A stretch of 64,000 nt of DNA, from NCBI GenBank assembly GCA_027306505.1, contig DAHUZP010000018.1:1-64000 (forward strand), given 5' to 3'. Positions 13,918 through 23,237 of this stretch are shown in pieces. The notes under the pieces are model-generated. The model was not told where the DNA came from. It saw only the letters and a list, made by a program, of their open reading frames with translations, and ran no database searches. The position numbers and the translations under genes are program-made. The DNA comes from Thermoplasmata archaeon. Its GTDB lineage: Archaea; Thermoplasmatota; Thermoplasmata; Lutacidiplasmatales; UBA184. Each line of letters starts with the position of its first letter. Within the stretch, counting starts at the first letter, position 1.

Positions 13918-16455
13918 TCAGGCGTCGCTGCCGCCGTGGGAATCCTCGTCGGGGGAACCCTCCTCTTGGGAGGGCTCCTCTTCGGAGGGTGGCGCTTCCT
14001 CGCCGGAAGGCGCCCCTTCCTCCGGTGGCTGCTCTCCTCCCTCCGGCGGGTCGGAGCCTTCGTCGGTGGACCCCTCCTCGGGTGGCGCCTCTGCCTGAGG
14101 CTCCTCGATCTCCACGGGGTTCCCGGCCTCCCCTTCGGTGGGCTCTCCGGAGGGCTCGCTCGCCTCGCCTTCCGCGAGCGGCTCTCCCTCGGGGGCGGCC
14201 TCGCTCCCAGCTTCCGCGTCGGCCGCTCCGGAGCCTTCCTCGGGTGCGGCCTCCCCTTCGGGGGCCGTGCTCGGGGCCTCCACGGCCGTGCCCGCTGCGA
14301 GGCCCGCCGCGACCGCGGCCTCCTCGCCCTCTCGCTGTCTCTTCCGGCGGCGCGCGACCGCGAGCACCACCAGGACGACCACGAGGAGGAGGACCAGGAG
14401 CAGCAGCAGGGGGAAGAGCGAGCCTCCGGGCATGAGCTGGCTCACCAGCGAGGGCGGCGAGGACGTGGGGGAAGATGCCGCGCTCACGACCACCGTGAGG
14501 TTCTCGGAGGCGCTGCGGGCGGGGCTCTCGCTGTCGTTGACATAGGCGGTGATGACGTAGGTGCCCTTCGCCGTGAAGGTGTGGGCGATGGACGAGCTGG
14601 TCCCCTGCGTGTGGGCCCAAGCGCTCCCGTCATGGAAGTTCCAAGCGACGGTGTAGGGGCCGACCCCTCCCGTGACGTTGTCGACGGTGTAGGTGCCCGC
14701 GCTGTTGACCTGCAACGCGATCGGGCCGTAGAGCTTCGCCTGGAGGACGCTCACGACGAGGGTGAAGCTCTGCTCCTGGGAGAGCCCCGAGGAGTCGTTC
14801 ACCCAGACGTCCGCGGTGAAGGTGCCCGCCGAGGTGTAGGTGTGGTTCGCGTAGCGCTGGGCCAAGGACGCGCTCCCGTCACCGAACACCCAGGCGAAGG
14901 TGTAGGGCGTCACTCCGCCGCTCGCCCAGACCCCGAAGGAGACGTGGAGCGGTGCGGCACCGGTGCGCGGGGTCGCGTAGGCGGAGATGACCAGCGGTGG
15001 CGGGGTGGAGCTGACGGTGATCGTGACCGATGCCCACGCGTGGACCCCCAGCGCGTCCAGGACGCGGACCGAGGCGGTGTACGTCCCCGGGGTCGTGTAG
15101 GTCGCGCTCGCGTGCCCCGTCGCGTTCCCAAGGATGACCACGCCGTTCCCGAGGGTGAAGTTGAACTTGTAGGGGGCGACCCCGGCGTAGGGGCTCGCGA
15201 CGAAGGTCACGGTGAGCGGAGCGGAGCCGCTGGTGACGCTGGGAGCGAGGACGACGCCCACCGCCTTCACGACGGTCACGGGCGAGGTGGCGAAGGCGGT
15301 CCCGGCGGGTCCCCCGGTGTCCGTCGCGGTCACGTTCGCGGTGAGGTTCGCGGCGGAGGCGTAGGCGTGCAGTGCGCTCGCGGAGGCTTGCGGGCCGCTG
15401 CTCATGCCGTCGCCGTAGGCGAACGTGTAGCTGACCGCGCTCTGGGCCCCGGAGGGGGTCGCGAGGAAGGAGGTGTTGTAGCCCACCTCGGTGGTCGAGG
15501 GGGTCGCGGCGAGGGCCACGCCGAGCCGGGGAGCGACGGTCACGATCACCGGGCCGGAGTCGACCCGGAACCCGGTCGAGACGTTCCAGGCGGTGACGTT
15601 CGCGGTGTAGGTCCCGCTCGCGGAGTAGCCGTGGATGGAGCCGTTCGTTCCCGGAGCGGTGTAGCCGGAGTTGGACCCGTCACCGAAGTTGAAGAAGTAG
15701 CTCCAGCCGTTCCCCGCGACGGAGAGCGTGCCGTTGAACGTGACCGGGGTGAACACGCGGGGGGCCGCCGGCGCGCAGGCGAGAGCGAGGGCGGGGGCGG
15801 CCACGACCGTGATCGTCGCGCTCGCGGTGGCCGTGTTGGCCGCGCTGTCGTTCAAGATGAGCTGCGCGGTGTAGGTCCCCGCCGCCGAGTAGATGTGCTG
15901 GGTCCGGTTGGCCGCGGTCGCCGCGTGCGGGGTGCCGTCGCCGAAGGTCCAGTTGTAGGTGTAGGGCTGGACCCCGCCCGCTCCGGCGCCCCAGAGCGTG
16001 GTGACCTGCCCCGCGTAGACCGTCGACGGGAGCGGCGTCAGGCTCGCGCTGAGCGGTCTCGCGGCCAAGCTGACGTTGCAATAGGAACCTGATCGGGTGG
16101 TCACGACCTTGGTGGTGTTGGTCCCCGCGTAGGGGAGGTACATCGCCGTGACGCTGATCGAGTCACCGTTCTTGTAGTTCGGTGTCCCCGAGGAGAGGTC
16201 CACCTGGTACTGGGCGGTGGCGTTCGCGGTGGTCGTGAGCGAGAACCCACGGGTGGTGTCGTTGACCCAGACGTTGGCGCCCGGCGCGGGCAGCCTCCCT
16301 CCCGGCTGGTAGATCGTCCCCTGGACGGAGTAGGGGTTGGGAGGCGCGGCGCCCCTCGCAGGAAGAGGTGCGAGCCCGTGGACCACGGGCAACGCGAGGA
16401 GGGAACCCAAAAGGACGAAGAGGAGCGCGGCCAGAGAGAGCGAACGGTAGTTCAC
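13918..16455 (-). CDS. PKD-repeat surface protein with acidic cytoplasmic tail
   Basis: 845 residues. It has a signal peptide (1-26) and a short beta domain with VQGTIYQPGG, like a carboxypeptidase-regulatory or CNA-B fold (about 40-140). About six PKD-type domains follow (about 145-660), with FGDG or a variant in each. One helix of almost pure Leu/Val (about 682-700) precedes RRRKRQ, and then a tail of about 140 residues made mostly of Glu, Ala, Pro and Ser. Topology is therefore outside-in with a strongly acidic cytoplasmic domain. The start is GTG with a purine-rich stretch GAGGGGTGAGGAAG shortly before it. PKD domains usually mediate adhesion or protein-protein contact. Confidence 0.78.
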   Translation of the reverse strand: MNYRSLSLAALLFVLLGSLLALPVVHGLAPLPARGAAPPNPYSVQGTIYQPGGRLPAPGANVWVNDTTRGFSLTTTANATAQYQVDLSSGTPNYKNGDSISVTAMYLPYAGTNTTKVVTTRSGSYCNVSLAARPLSASLTPLPSTVYAGQVTTLWGAGAGGVQPYTYNWTFGDGTPHAATAANRTQHIYSAAGTYTAQLILNDSAANTATASATITVVAAPALALACAPAAPRVFTPVTFNGTLSVAGNGWSYFFNFGDGSNSGYTAPGTNGSIHGYSASGTYTANVTAWNVSTGFRVDSGPVIVTVAPRLGVALAATPSTTEVGYNTSFLATPSGAQSAVSYTFAYGDGMSSGPQASASALHAYASAANLTANVTATDTGGPAGTAFATSPVTVVKAVGVVLAPSVTSGSAPLTVTFVASPYAGVAPYKFNFTLGNGVVILGNATGHASATYTTPGTYTASVRVLDALGVHAWASVTITVSSTPPPLVISAYATPRTGAAPLHVSFGVWASGGVTPYTFAWVFGDGSASLAQRYANHTYTSAGTFTADVWVNDSSGLSQEQSFTLVVSVLQAKLYGPIALQVNSAGTYTVDNVTGGVGPYTVAWNFHDGSAWAHTQGTSSSIAHTFTAKGTYVITAYVNDSESPARSASENLTVVVSAASSPTSSPPSLVSQLMPGGSLFPLLLLLVLLLVVVLVVLAVARRRKRQREGEEAAVAAGLAAGTAVEAPSTAPEGEAAPEEGSGAADAEAGSEAAPEGEPLAEGEASEPSGEPTEGEAGNPVEIEEPQAEAPPEEGSTDEGSDPPEGGEQPPEEGAPSGEEAPPSEEEPSQEEGSPDEDSHGGSDA

Positions 16456-16746
16456 GAGCTCTTCCTCACCCCTCCGTCACTTCGCAGGTAGCGCCCTTCC
16501 GTGGACGGTGGTACCGTCCTCCGAACTTCGCGCTCGCCGAGACGAGATAGAGAAACTCCACCCGCCTATTAGAGCTACCGGTGGGCCCTCGGGCGCCCTG
16601 CCCGGGGGAGCGCGCCCGCTTCACCACGCTCGATCCGGGTCTCGAGGTCGGGGACCCTCGTCGCGCCCCGCGGTCGAGGAGGCGAGCGTGCGAGGGCCCG
16701 GGAGTTCTCAACATGTCCGGTGAAGGTCGACCGTCCTTCCGGACCG
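16456..16746. other. 291-base gap with possible promoter
   Basis: No gene seen. On the minus strand GCTCTAATAGG (about 16564-16574) and TTTCTCTATC (about 16545-16554) are the AT-rich candidates for the PKD gene promoter. Confidence 0.35.
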
Positions 16747-19700
16747 TCACTCCGCGAAGGACCCGGAGGAGTAGTCCCAGAGGTAGACCGCGGTGCCGGT
16801 CGAGAGGGTCTGGTCGTAGAGGTCACCGGGGCTGTCGAATCCGACCACGTAGGTGGACCACGTCTGCGTAGACGCGTCCCAGAAGGAGACCGCGGTGGCT
16901 CCCGTGAGGCCGGCGAGGACGCTCGCGGAGGAAGAGGAGGCGATCGACCAACCGATCCCGGACCAGGCACCCGCCGCGTAGAGCGAGGTGACGGTGGTGC
17001 CGTAGGTCCCGAAGACGCGCAGCGAGCTCGACGCGGAGAGGTCGACCCACAGGGCGTCGCCCGCCGGGACGAGGGTGTTGCCGGTGGCTCCGCCCTTCGC
17101 GAAGGGGGTGGCGGCGGCACCATGGAGGTCCTCTAACGAGAGCAGCGGGGCGCCCAGGGCGAGCGAGAGCTCGAAGAGCGAGTAGTCGTTGCCGCCCAAT
17201 GGTAGCCCGACCAGGTTCCACCGGGGCAGGAGGGCGAGGGACGAGGAGGAGTTCCCCCAGACGGAGAACGACACCGACGCTCCCATGTGGTAGCCCAGGG
17301 AGTCGGTGACCGCGACGGAGACCGTGTAGTTACCGGGCTTGAGGTAGATCTGGAACGGGGCCCCCCCGGCGGCGGCGGAGGTGTTGCCGAAGGGATAGGT
17401 CCACGCGTAGGTGTATCCGCCGGACCCCAGCGACGCGACCCCACCGGAGAAGGTCTCGTTGGCGGGCGTGGGACCTCGCCAGGTCGACGGGACCAGCGAG
17501 GAGACGGCGAGGTGGGCGTCGACGGTGACGGCGGAACCGGGGCTCTCGATGATCGCGTGGGCCGCGGAGTCGTTGATGAAGACCTTGGGGGTGAAGCTAC
17601 CCGCGAGAAGGTAATGGTGCGTCGCGAAGGCGACGAGGCCGGTCAGGCCCGTGATGGTCTGCGTCGCGGAGCCGTCGTCCCAGCGGATGGCGGCGGAGTA
17701 GGTCGAGGTGCCGCCGGTGTAGGTCGCGTTGAGGGCGATGGAGCAGGTGGTCTCGCAGAGGGTGCGGTTGAGCGTGACCGTCCCAGGGTTGAGACCGCCG
17801 CCCGCGGCCGCCGCAACATAGGTCTTGAAGGGCACCGTGCACCCGAACCCGTTCGTGGGGTTCTGGACCCCCGTCGCGACCCACGCGGACCGGTTGTAGG
17901 GGCTCCAGGAGTTGCCCAGGTACTGGTCGGTCGCGTAGAGGCAGTACTGGAGCGTGCCCGTCGTGGTGAGCGCGATGCCAGGGACCGCCCCCGACCAGAC
18001 GCCGTTGGTCGCCGTGCCGGAGGCGAGGGAGAGGGAGACGTTCGACCAGGTCCCGCCGGGGGCGAGGTAGCTCGCGTTGACCCAGCGGACGGGCTGAATG
18101 TCCTTCACGGTCGCGGTGAGCGCGTAGTTCGCCCCCACCTGCGGCTCGCCCTCGGGGTTCGTCGCGACCCAGGGCTTGCCCAGGTCCTGCGCGAGGTTGA
18201 AGGCCATCGGCACGCCGTAGCCGGTGGACGTGTTGTAGTTGGTCGCGCCGGCGAACCAGGCGTTGCTGCCGTTCTCCACCCGATAGGAGGGAGGGAGCAG
18301 GCCCGAGTTGCCCTTGAGATATCGGTACATGAGGCTGTACCACGCGGGGCCGATCGGGCCCATGAGGTGGCCGTCGAAGGCCTCGAGAGCGATGGTCATC
18401 CCCGCCGTCGCGGGCGAGGAGAAGCTCGTGCCGCCGTAGCCGGTGAGCCATCCCGCGTTGACGTAGAGCTCCATGTTCGCCCCAGGCCCGCTCCAGTCGG
18501 GGTCCGGGCGGGCGGAGGAGGCGGACCAGACGGTCCCGCCGTTCGCTTGGGTCACGGCGATCGCGTTCGCCATGCTGGAGTTGACCGCGTAGCCGATCTG
18601 GTAGGCCGGCTTGGGGAACGCGGCGCTGACGCCGCCCTGGCTGCCACCCAGGCTGTTGTAGACCGAGCACCAGTTCCAGACGTCGGTGCCCGAGAGGTCG
18701 GCCGCCGTGTTGGTCCCGATGGCGTAGTTCGCGGCCCCGCCGACGCTCATCACCTGGGGGGAGGAGCCCGGGTAGTCGAGGCCGGGGGTCCCTGGGGCGG
18801 CGCACGTGCCGCTCAGCGTCCCGTCCCCGTCCGCCGAGGAGGCGAAGAGGGAGATGCCCAGCGCGGTCGCGGTCTGGTAGTCGGACTCGTAAATCGCCTC
18901 GAACGACCCGGCGGTCATGTTCACGTCCTGGCCTCCCCAGGACTGCGTGATGGCGGTGAGGTCAGGGACGTTGGTGAGGAGCCAGGAGAGGAGCGCCTCC
19001 AACCCCGCGTTCGACACACCGCCCTTGGAGGCGGACACCCACGTCGGGTCGAGGTAGGCCCCGACCCCGTCGGTGCCGGAGTACTGCATGTCCAGGGTGA
19101 GCTCCGTGTCCCCACAGGCACCCGTGGCCGGGGGCGTCGCGACCACGTAGCCGGGGACGCTGTAGTGGGGCTGGATGATCGGCTTGGGGACCCCCGTGGG
19201 ATATCCGTCGCTCGCGTTGAAGAACGTGTTCATGTCCGTGGTCGAGTAGCCGCAGTCCCCACGGGCGGCCCACAGCGTCTGGCTCACCTTGGCCCCGATG
19301 GGGTAGCTCGGCTGGACGCCGGCGGTCGCGTTGCCGGTCGAGTTGTAGAGTGGGTCCAGTTGGAAGATGGCGTGGTTGTCGACCGGGGAGTCCTGGACGC
19401 CCACACCGTTCCCCAACGGCCGGATCACGGAGACCGCGGGGGCGGCGACGTCCTCGGGGTGGATGCCCGAGGGACGGTCGGTGAGCCCGGCGATGCCCGA
19501 GACCCACGGCGCGACGGAGGGAGGCAGCCTCGGGGCGGAGTCCGGGGCCCAGTAGGTGCCGCCCTGGGCGGTCTCGTAGTTGGAGAAGGAGACGCCGAAG
19601 GAGGCCGACATCTCCGCGAGGCTGCCGCTCGCGACGATCGTCGTGCGGTCGGAGGAGACGTAGGCGATCGAGAGGCCGCGGCCGGTGAGCCAGTTCTCCA

Positions 19701-20088
19701 CGGTGGCGAGCGAGATCGCGCTCGGGGCGTAGCGGGCGTCGAACTGTTGCAGGGTGAGGAAGTGCCCGTAGGAAGGCGACCCCAAGGTCGACACCGCCTG
19801 ATCGAAGGCCGCCAGTCCCGAGGGGTCACGGTGGGGGAGGCTGACGGTGATCGTCGCCTGCTGGGCCAGGTTCGCGGCACCGACCCGGGTCCCGCCGGTC
19901 GCCGCTCCGGTCTCCCAGGAGATGGGGGTCGCGACCCAGGCCATCTCTGGAGTTCCCGACTGGGCGAGCGCTACCGCTGGGACCAGGGAGGCCTGCCCCA
20001 CTCCCGGGGTGAAGGTGGTGAGCCCGGTGAGCAGGCCCACGACCAGCAGCGAGGCGACGATCGCCGTGCTTTCCACTCGAGATCTCAT
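16747..20088 (-). CDS. S53 (kumamolisin/sedolisin) serine-carboxyl protease with PKD and C-terminal WNLV domain
   Basis: 1113 residues, predicted secreted acid protease. It has a signal helix (8-30) and a pro-kumamolisin activation domain (about 60-205). The catalytic domain holds ELTLD (Glu about 329, Asp about 333), a Ser/Asp stretch near 414-418 matching the oxyanion Asp region, and GGTSFSSP with the nucleophile Ser near 554. A beta region with a PKD-like domain follows. The last 190 residues (from WNLVGLP) form a C-terminal module ending SFAE, shared with the protein encoded just upstream. No membrane helix follows, so it may be released or held by that module. GGAGGAAG lies six bases before the ATG, a rare clear ribosome site here, as expected for the second gene of an operon (16 bases after its neighbour). 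Confidence 0.88.
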   Translation of the reverse strand: MRSRVESTAIVASLLVVGLLTGLTTFTPGVGQASLVPAVALAQSGTPEMAWVATPISWETGAATGGTRVGAANLAQQATITVSLPHRDPSGLAAFDQAVSTLGSPSYGHFLTLQQFDARYAPSAISLATVENWLTGRGLSIAYVSSDRTTIVASGSLAEMSASFGVSFSNYETAQGGTYWAPDSAPRLPPSVAPWVSGIAGLTDRPSGIHPEDVAAPAVSVIRPLGNGVGVQDSPVDNHAIFQLDPLYNSTGNATAGVQPSYPIGAKVSQTLWAARGDCGYSTTDMNTFFNASDGYPTGVPKPIIQPHYSVPGYVVATPPATGACGDTELTLDMQYSGTDGVGAYLDPTWVSASKGGVSNAGLEALLSWLLTNVPDLTAITQSWGGQDVNMTAGSFEAIYESDYQTATALGISLFASSADGDGTLSGTCAAPGTPGLDYPGSSPQVMSVGGAANYAIGTNTAADLSGTDVWNWCSVYNSLGGSQGGVSAAFPKPAYQIGYAVNSSMANAIAVTQANGGTVWSASSARPDPDWSGPGANMELYVNAGWLTGYGGTSFSSPATAGMTIALEAFDGHLMGPIGPAWYSLMYRYLKGNSGLLPPSYRVENGSNAWFAGATNYNTSTGYGVPMAFNLAQDLGKPWVATNPEGEPQVGANYALTATVKDIQPVRWVNASYLAPGGTWSNVSLSLASGTATNGVWSGAVPGIALTTTGTLQYCLYATDQYLGNSWSPYNRSAWVATGVQNPTNGFGCTVPFKTYVAAAAGGGLNPGTVTLNRTLCETTCSIALNATYTGGTSTYSAAIRWDDGSATQTITGLTGLVAFATHHYLLAGSFTPKVFINDSAAHAIIESPGSAVTVDAHLAVSSLVPSTWRGPTPANETFSGGVASLGSGGYTYAWTYPFGNTSAAAGGAPFQIYLKPGNYTVSVAVTDSLGYHMGASVSFSVWGNSSSSLALLPRWNLVGLPLGGNDYSLFELSLALGAPLLSLEDLHGAAATPFAKGGATGNTLVPAGDALWVDLSASSSLRVFGTYGTTVTSLYAAGAWSGIGWSIASSSSASVLAGLTGATAVSFWDASTQTWSTYVVGFDSPGDLYDQTLSTGTAVYLWDYSSGSFAE

Positions 20089-20104
20089 GTCTTCCTCCGT
20101 TCCC

Positions 20105-23047
20105 TTACTCCGTGAAGCTGGTCGCCGATGGGACCCAGACCAGGAATCCCTGCCCGTTAGAGACGGTGAAGTCGTATGGCCCGGCGGGGGTGTCGAACCC
20201 CACGATGTAGTCCGTGTAGGTCTGCGACGCGGCGTTCCACACCGAGATGGTGGAGGCGGTCGGCAGGAGGGCGGCGACCGCCGAGGCCGTCGTCGAGGAC
20301 GACACGATCCAGCCGAGGTTGTTCCACCCGGCGAGCAGCGAGGTCGGTGCGGTGAGCGACGCGACCGGCCCTCCCGCGGAGAGATGCACGGCCAAGGGGC
20401 CGGAAGCCAGGTAGACCCATGCCCCGCGTGCGTCCGCGATGGCCTGCGGGCCGTTCGCGCCCGGACCTACGCCTCCCTGGAAGGTGTAGTTGAGGGGCGT
20501 TCCGCCCGCTGTGTTCTGGATCGCGAGCTGCGTCGTGGTCGGCGAGGCGCCGCTCAGGACCAGGACCTTCCAGAGGAACCAGAGGTCGTAGTTCGTCTGG
20601 ACGCTCGGCAGGGCGACCAGGTTCCATCCCTTCTGCCAGGTGACCGAGTAGTTCTGGCCCCAGACGGAGAGGGCATGGATCGCTCCCATGTGGTCGGAAG
20701 CGTTGTCGGTGACCTGGATCGAGGCGTTGTAGTGGCCGGAGTGCCAGTAGGTCTCCACCGGCGGGGCGAGCAACGCCGAAGTGTTCCCGTCACCGAAGTT
20801 CCATGCCGTGCCGGGGTAGTTGTAGCTCCCGCCGGTGATCCGCACCGTGTAGGTGACGTTGAGCGGCGGGTAGAAATTGCCCGAGGGGAAGACGGGGACG
20901 ATCACCACGCTCAGCATCGGGTAGACGAAGATGTGGAGCGAGCCGTAGACCCGCTCGCCCTGCTGGTCGGAGACGGTCACGTTGACCGTCAGGTTCTCCA
21001 CCTTCGTGTACACATGACCCAGAGTGACCGTGGTGGCCGCCCCGTTGAAGGCGACCTGGGCGGAGCCGTCACCCAGGGAGAAGTTCCCGTGGTACCAGGA
21101 CACGCCGTTCGCGAAGGTCAGCGTGAGCATCTCGGACAAGGCGGCCTCCCCGGCGGTGCGGTTGCCCGTGAGGCTCGTGAACGTGAGGGCCGGGACCACC
21201 TGGAGCGCGACGGTGGTCTGGGCGTAGCCCCCGCCCAGGTCGGAGACGGCGAAGACCGCGGCATAGGTCCCCGCTGCGGCATAGGCGTGCGTGGTGGTGG
21301 CCCCGCTCTGGGGGGCCGCCGTGCCGCCGTCGCCGAAGGCCCAGCTGTAGGTGTAGGTGGGGGTCCCCAAGGTCGCGGTCGTTCGGAACACGAGGGTCTC
21401 GCCCACGTAGGCGACGTTGGTCGGCGACCCGGTCGTCTGGTTCTGGATGGCCCCGCTCACGGTCAGCCCCGCGTTGACCGTGATGGTGAGGCCCACGGAG
21501 GAGGCGTTCACGCCGGCGGTATCGACGATCCAACCCTGCGCGGTGTAGGCCCCGGCGGCCGCGTAGGCGTGGGTCGAGAACCCTGAGGTCGCGGAGGTGG
21601 AGCTGCGGACGTCCCCGTAGTTCGTGTAGTAGGAGGTGTAGGGCGTGGTCCCCTGGGCCCCGGTGTCGTTGAAGGCGACCCGCTGGTCCACGTCGACCGT
21701 GGTCCGGTTCGCGGCGAGCGTCACCGTGAGCGCGGGGTGGATGGTGATGGCGAGGGTGGTGGACGGACAGGACGAGCCGCACGCGTGCCCGGAGTCGTTC
21801 GCCCAGAAGCGCACCGTGTAGGTCCCTGCGGCCGCGTAAACGTGGGTGGGGTTCCTCACGTTGGCGGAGGAGGTGGGCCCGTCAGCGAACTGCCAGTGGA
21901 AAGCGTAGTAGTTCCCTCCGCCCACGGCGGTCCCGTTGAACTGGATCGTCTGTCCCGCGTCCGCGGGGCGATAGGACAGGCCCAAGCTCGCGTGGGCGCT
22001 GATGTTGTACACCCAGACCGTGGAGCTGACCGGGCCGGCCACCTTGCCCGCGCCATCGGTCACCGTGACGTTCGCCTGGGTACCGACGGTGGAGGACGCC
22101 TGGCCACGATAGTAGAGGGCGAAGGTGTCGGTGGTGGAGGCGCTCGTGTGGGTGGGGTTGTTCCCTGCCCCGGACTGATAGGCGTACACGTAGTTCGCCT
22201 GGCCGTTCGCGACGACCGTGGTGAAGGTCTCGAGCGCGGAGTCGTTGAAGGCCGTCAGTGAGGGGGTGAAGGAGGTGATCGAGACGGGCGGGACGACGTT
22301 CACCGCCGATACGTTGGAGAGGACCGAGTCGCCCAGGCTGTCGTTGAAGAAGAAGTAGGCGTCGTACGTCGCGATCGGCACGTAGGTGTGCGCGATGCTC
22401 CCGTTGGGCGAGCTCGCGTAGGTGCCGTCCTTGAAGCGCCAGCCGAACGTGTAGATGCCGCTCCCTCCCGTGTGCGTGGAGGAGAAGGTCACCGACAGGG
22501 GGGACTCGCCCTGGAGGGGGTGGGCGCTGATCGTCGTCGCGAGCGCGGGCGCCTTGAGGTCCGCGTCCAGGTAGGCCCCCGGGTGCGGCGGGCTCACGGA
22601 GACCGAGGTCGTGTTGACCGCGGTCGCGTTCACGTTGCCGAGCAGGTGGGAGTTGAGCGTGAGAACGTCGCCGTTGACGTAGCCGCAGGGAAGGTCGAAC
22701 TGGTACTTGCCGCCGGTCATCCAGGAGTGGGTGAACCAGCCGTTGGGGCCCCCCGAGCCGTTGGTGAAGGCGGTCCAGTTGACCCAGACCGGCTCGCCGA
22801 CCTCGGGGGTCTTCACCAGGGTGTTCGTCCACAGGCTCACGTTGCCCGCGACGAAGTAGGGGCTGCAAGGCACCTGGGGCGCTACCAGGGAGGAGAGCGC
22901 TTGGGACGGCATCAACACCCCCGTCCCCAGGCCAGCCCCCAAGAGCATGGCCAAGGCCAAGGTCGAGATCACTGTGGTCGAGCCGCTCGTCCCGCGCAGG
23001 CGACGCGAGAATCCCCCAAGAATGGACAGAGCCGATACCCCCCGCAC
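20105..23047 (-). CDS. Secreted PKD-repeat protein with C-terminal WNLVALP domain
   Basis: About 980 residues. A short basic segment and a signal helix (about 20-45) lead into a unique N-terminal domain with two Cys. A chain of PKD-like beta domains follows (FGDG, RFKDG, QFADG and similar cores). The last 185 residues begin GWNLVALP and end TSFTE; they align with the end of the S53 protease downstream (shared W-N-L-V, YxxYxVGFD and a final SF[TA]E). No C-terminal helix is seen. The GTG at 23047 was chosen because it immediately precedes the signal sequence and follows the TATA-like box at 23113-23121; longer readings run through the promoter. It is first in an operon with the S53 protease and may be its partner or substrate-binding scaffold. 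Confidence 0.75.
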   Translation of the reverse strand: MRGVSALSILGGFSRRLRGTSGSTTVISTLALAMLLGAGLGTGVLMPSQALSSLVAPQVPCSPYFVAGNVSLWTNTLVKTPEVGEPVWVNWTAFTNGSGGPNGWFTHSWMTGGKYQFDLPCGYVNGDVLTLNSHLLGNVNATAVNTTSVSVSPPHPGAYLDADLKAPALATTISAHPLQGESPLSVTFSSTHTGGSGIYTFGWRFKDGTYASSPNGSIAHTYVPIATYDAYFFFNDSLGDSVLSNVSAVNVVPPVSITSFTPSLTAFNDSALETFTTVVANGQANYVYAYQSGAGNNPTHTSASTTDTFALYYRGQASSTVGTQANVTVTDGAGKVAGPVSSTVWVYNISAHASLGLSYRPADAGQTIQFNGTAVGGGNYYAFHWQFADGPTSSANVRNPTHVYAAAGTYTVRFWANDSGHACGSSCPSTTLAITIHPALTVTLAANRTTVDVDQRVAFNDTGAQGTTPYTSYYTNYGDVRSSTSATSGFSTHAYAAAGAYTAQGWIVDTAGVNASSVGLTITVNAGLTVSGAIQNQTTGSPTNVAYVGETLVFRTTATLGTPTYTYSWAFGDGGTAAPQSGATTTHAYAAAGTYAAVFAVSDLGGGYAQTTVALQVVPALTFTSLTGNRTAGEAALSEMLTLTFANGVSWYHGNFSLGDGSAQVAFNGAATTVTLGHVYTKVENLTVNVTVSDQQGERVYGSLHIFVYPMLSVVIVPVFPSGNFYPPLNVTYTVRITGGSYNYPGTAWNFGDGNTSALLAPPVETYWHSGHYNASIQVTDNASDHMGAIHALSVWGQNYSVTWQKGWNLVALPSVQTNYDLWFLWKVLVLSGASPTTTQLAIQNTAGGTPLNYTFQGGVGPGANGPQAIADARGAWVYLASGPLAVHLSAGGPVASLTAPTSLLAGWNNLGWIVSSSTTASAVAALLPTASTISVWNAASQTYTDYIVGFDTPAGPYDFTVSNGQGFLVWVPSATSFTE

Positions 23048-23112
23048 GAGGTAGCACCTAAAGGGCGTTATTTCAAACCTTGGGGACGCCCTGACGGAAG
23101 TTCCGCAAGCAT

Positions 23113-23121
23113 ACGTATAAA
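23113..23121 (-). promoter_or_regulatory. TATA-like box of the PKD/S53 operon
   Basis: On the minus strand CATTTATACG, the only AT-rich stretch between acnA and the operon. It predicts a leader of about 45 bases before GTG 23047. Confidence 0.55.
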
Positions 23122-23215
23122 TGCCACAACGCGCGCGGGCCCGCTGGTAGGGGAAGAGGGGGGTCTTGGAGGGCGGCCTCGTCCCGCGCTCCTCCGCCCG
23201 CCGACCGAGCGCTCC

Positions 23216-23237
23216 GAGCCGGGGTCGCGCCCGGCTC
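23216..23237 (-). terminator. Hairpin overlapping the acnA stop codon
   Basis: GAGCCGGG (23216-23223) pairs perfectly with CCCGGCTC (23230-23237) around six bases. The stem includes part of the stop codon of the aconitase gene. Confidence 0.45.

Noticed and set aside
13282-16092. 936-codon plus-strand frame
   Set aside because: It is the antisense shadow of a PKD gene; composition is Arg/Gly/Val/Asp-rich without any domain.
17287-20115. 942-codon plus-strand frame
   Set aside because: Antisense of the S53 protease; GC-rich third positions leave opposite frames open.
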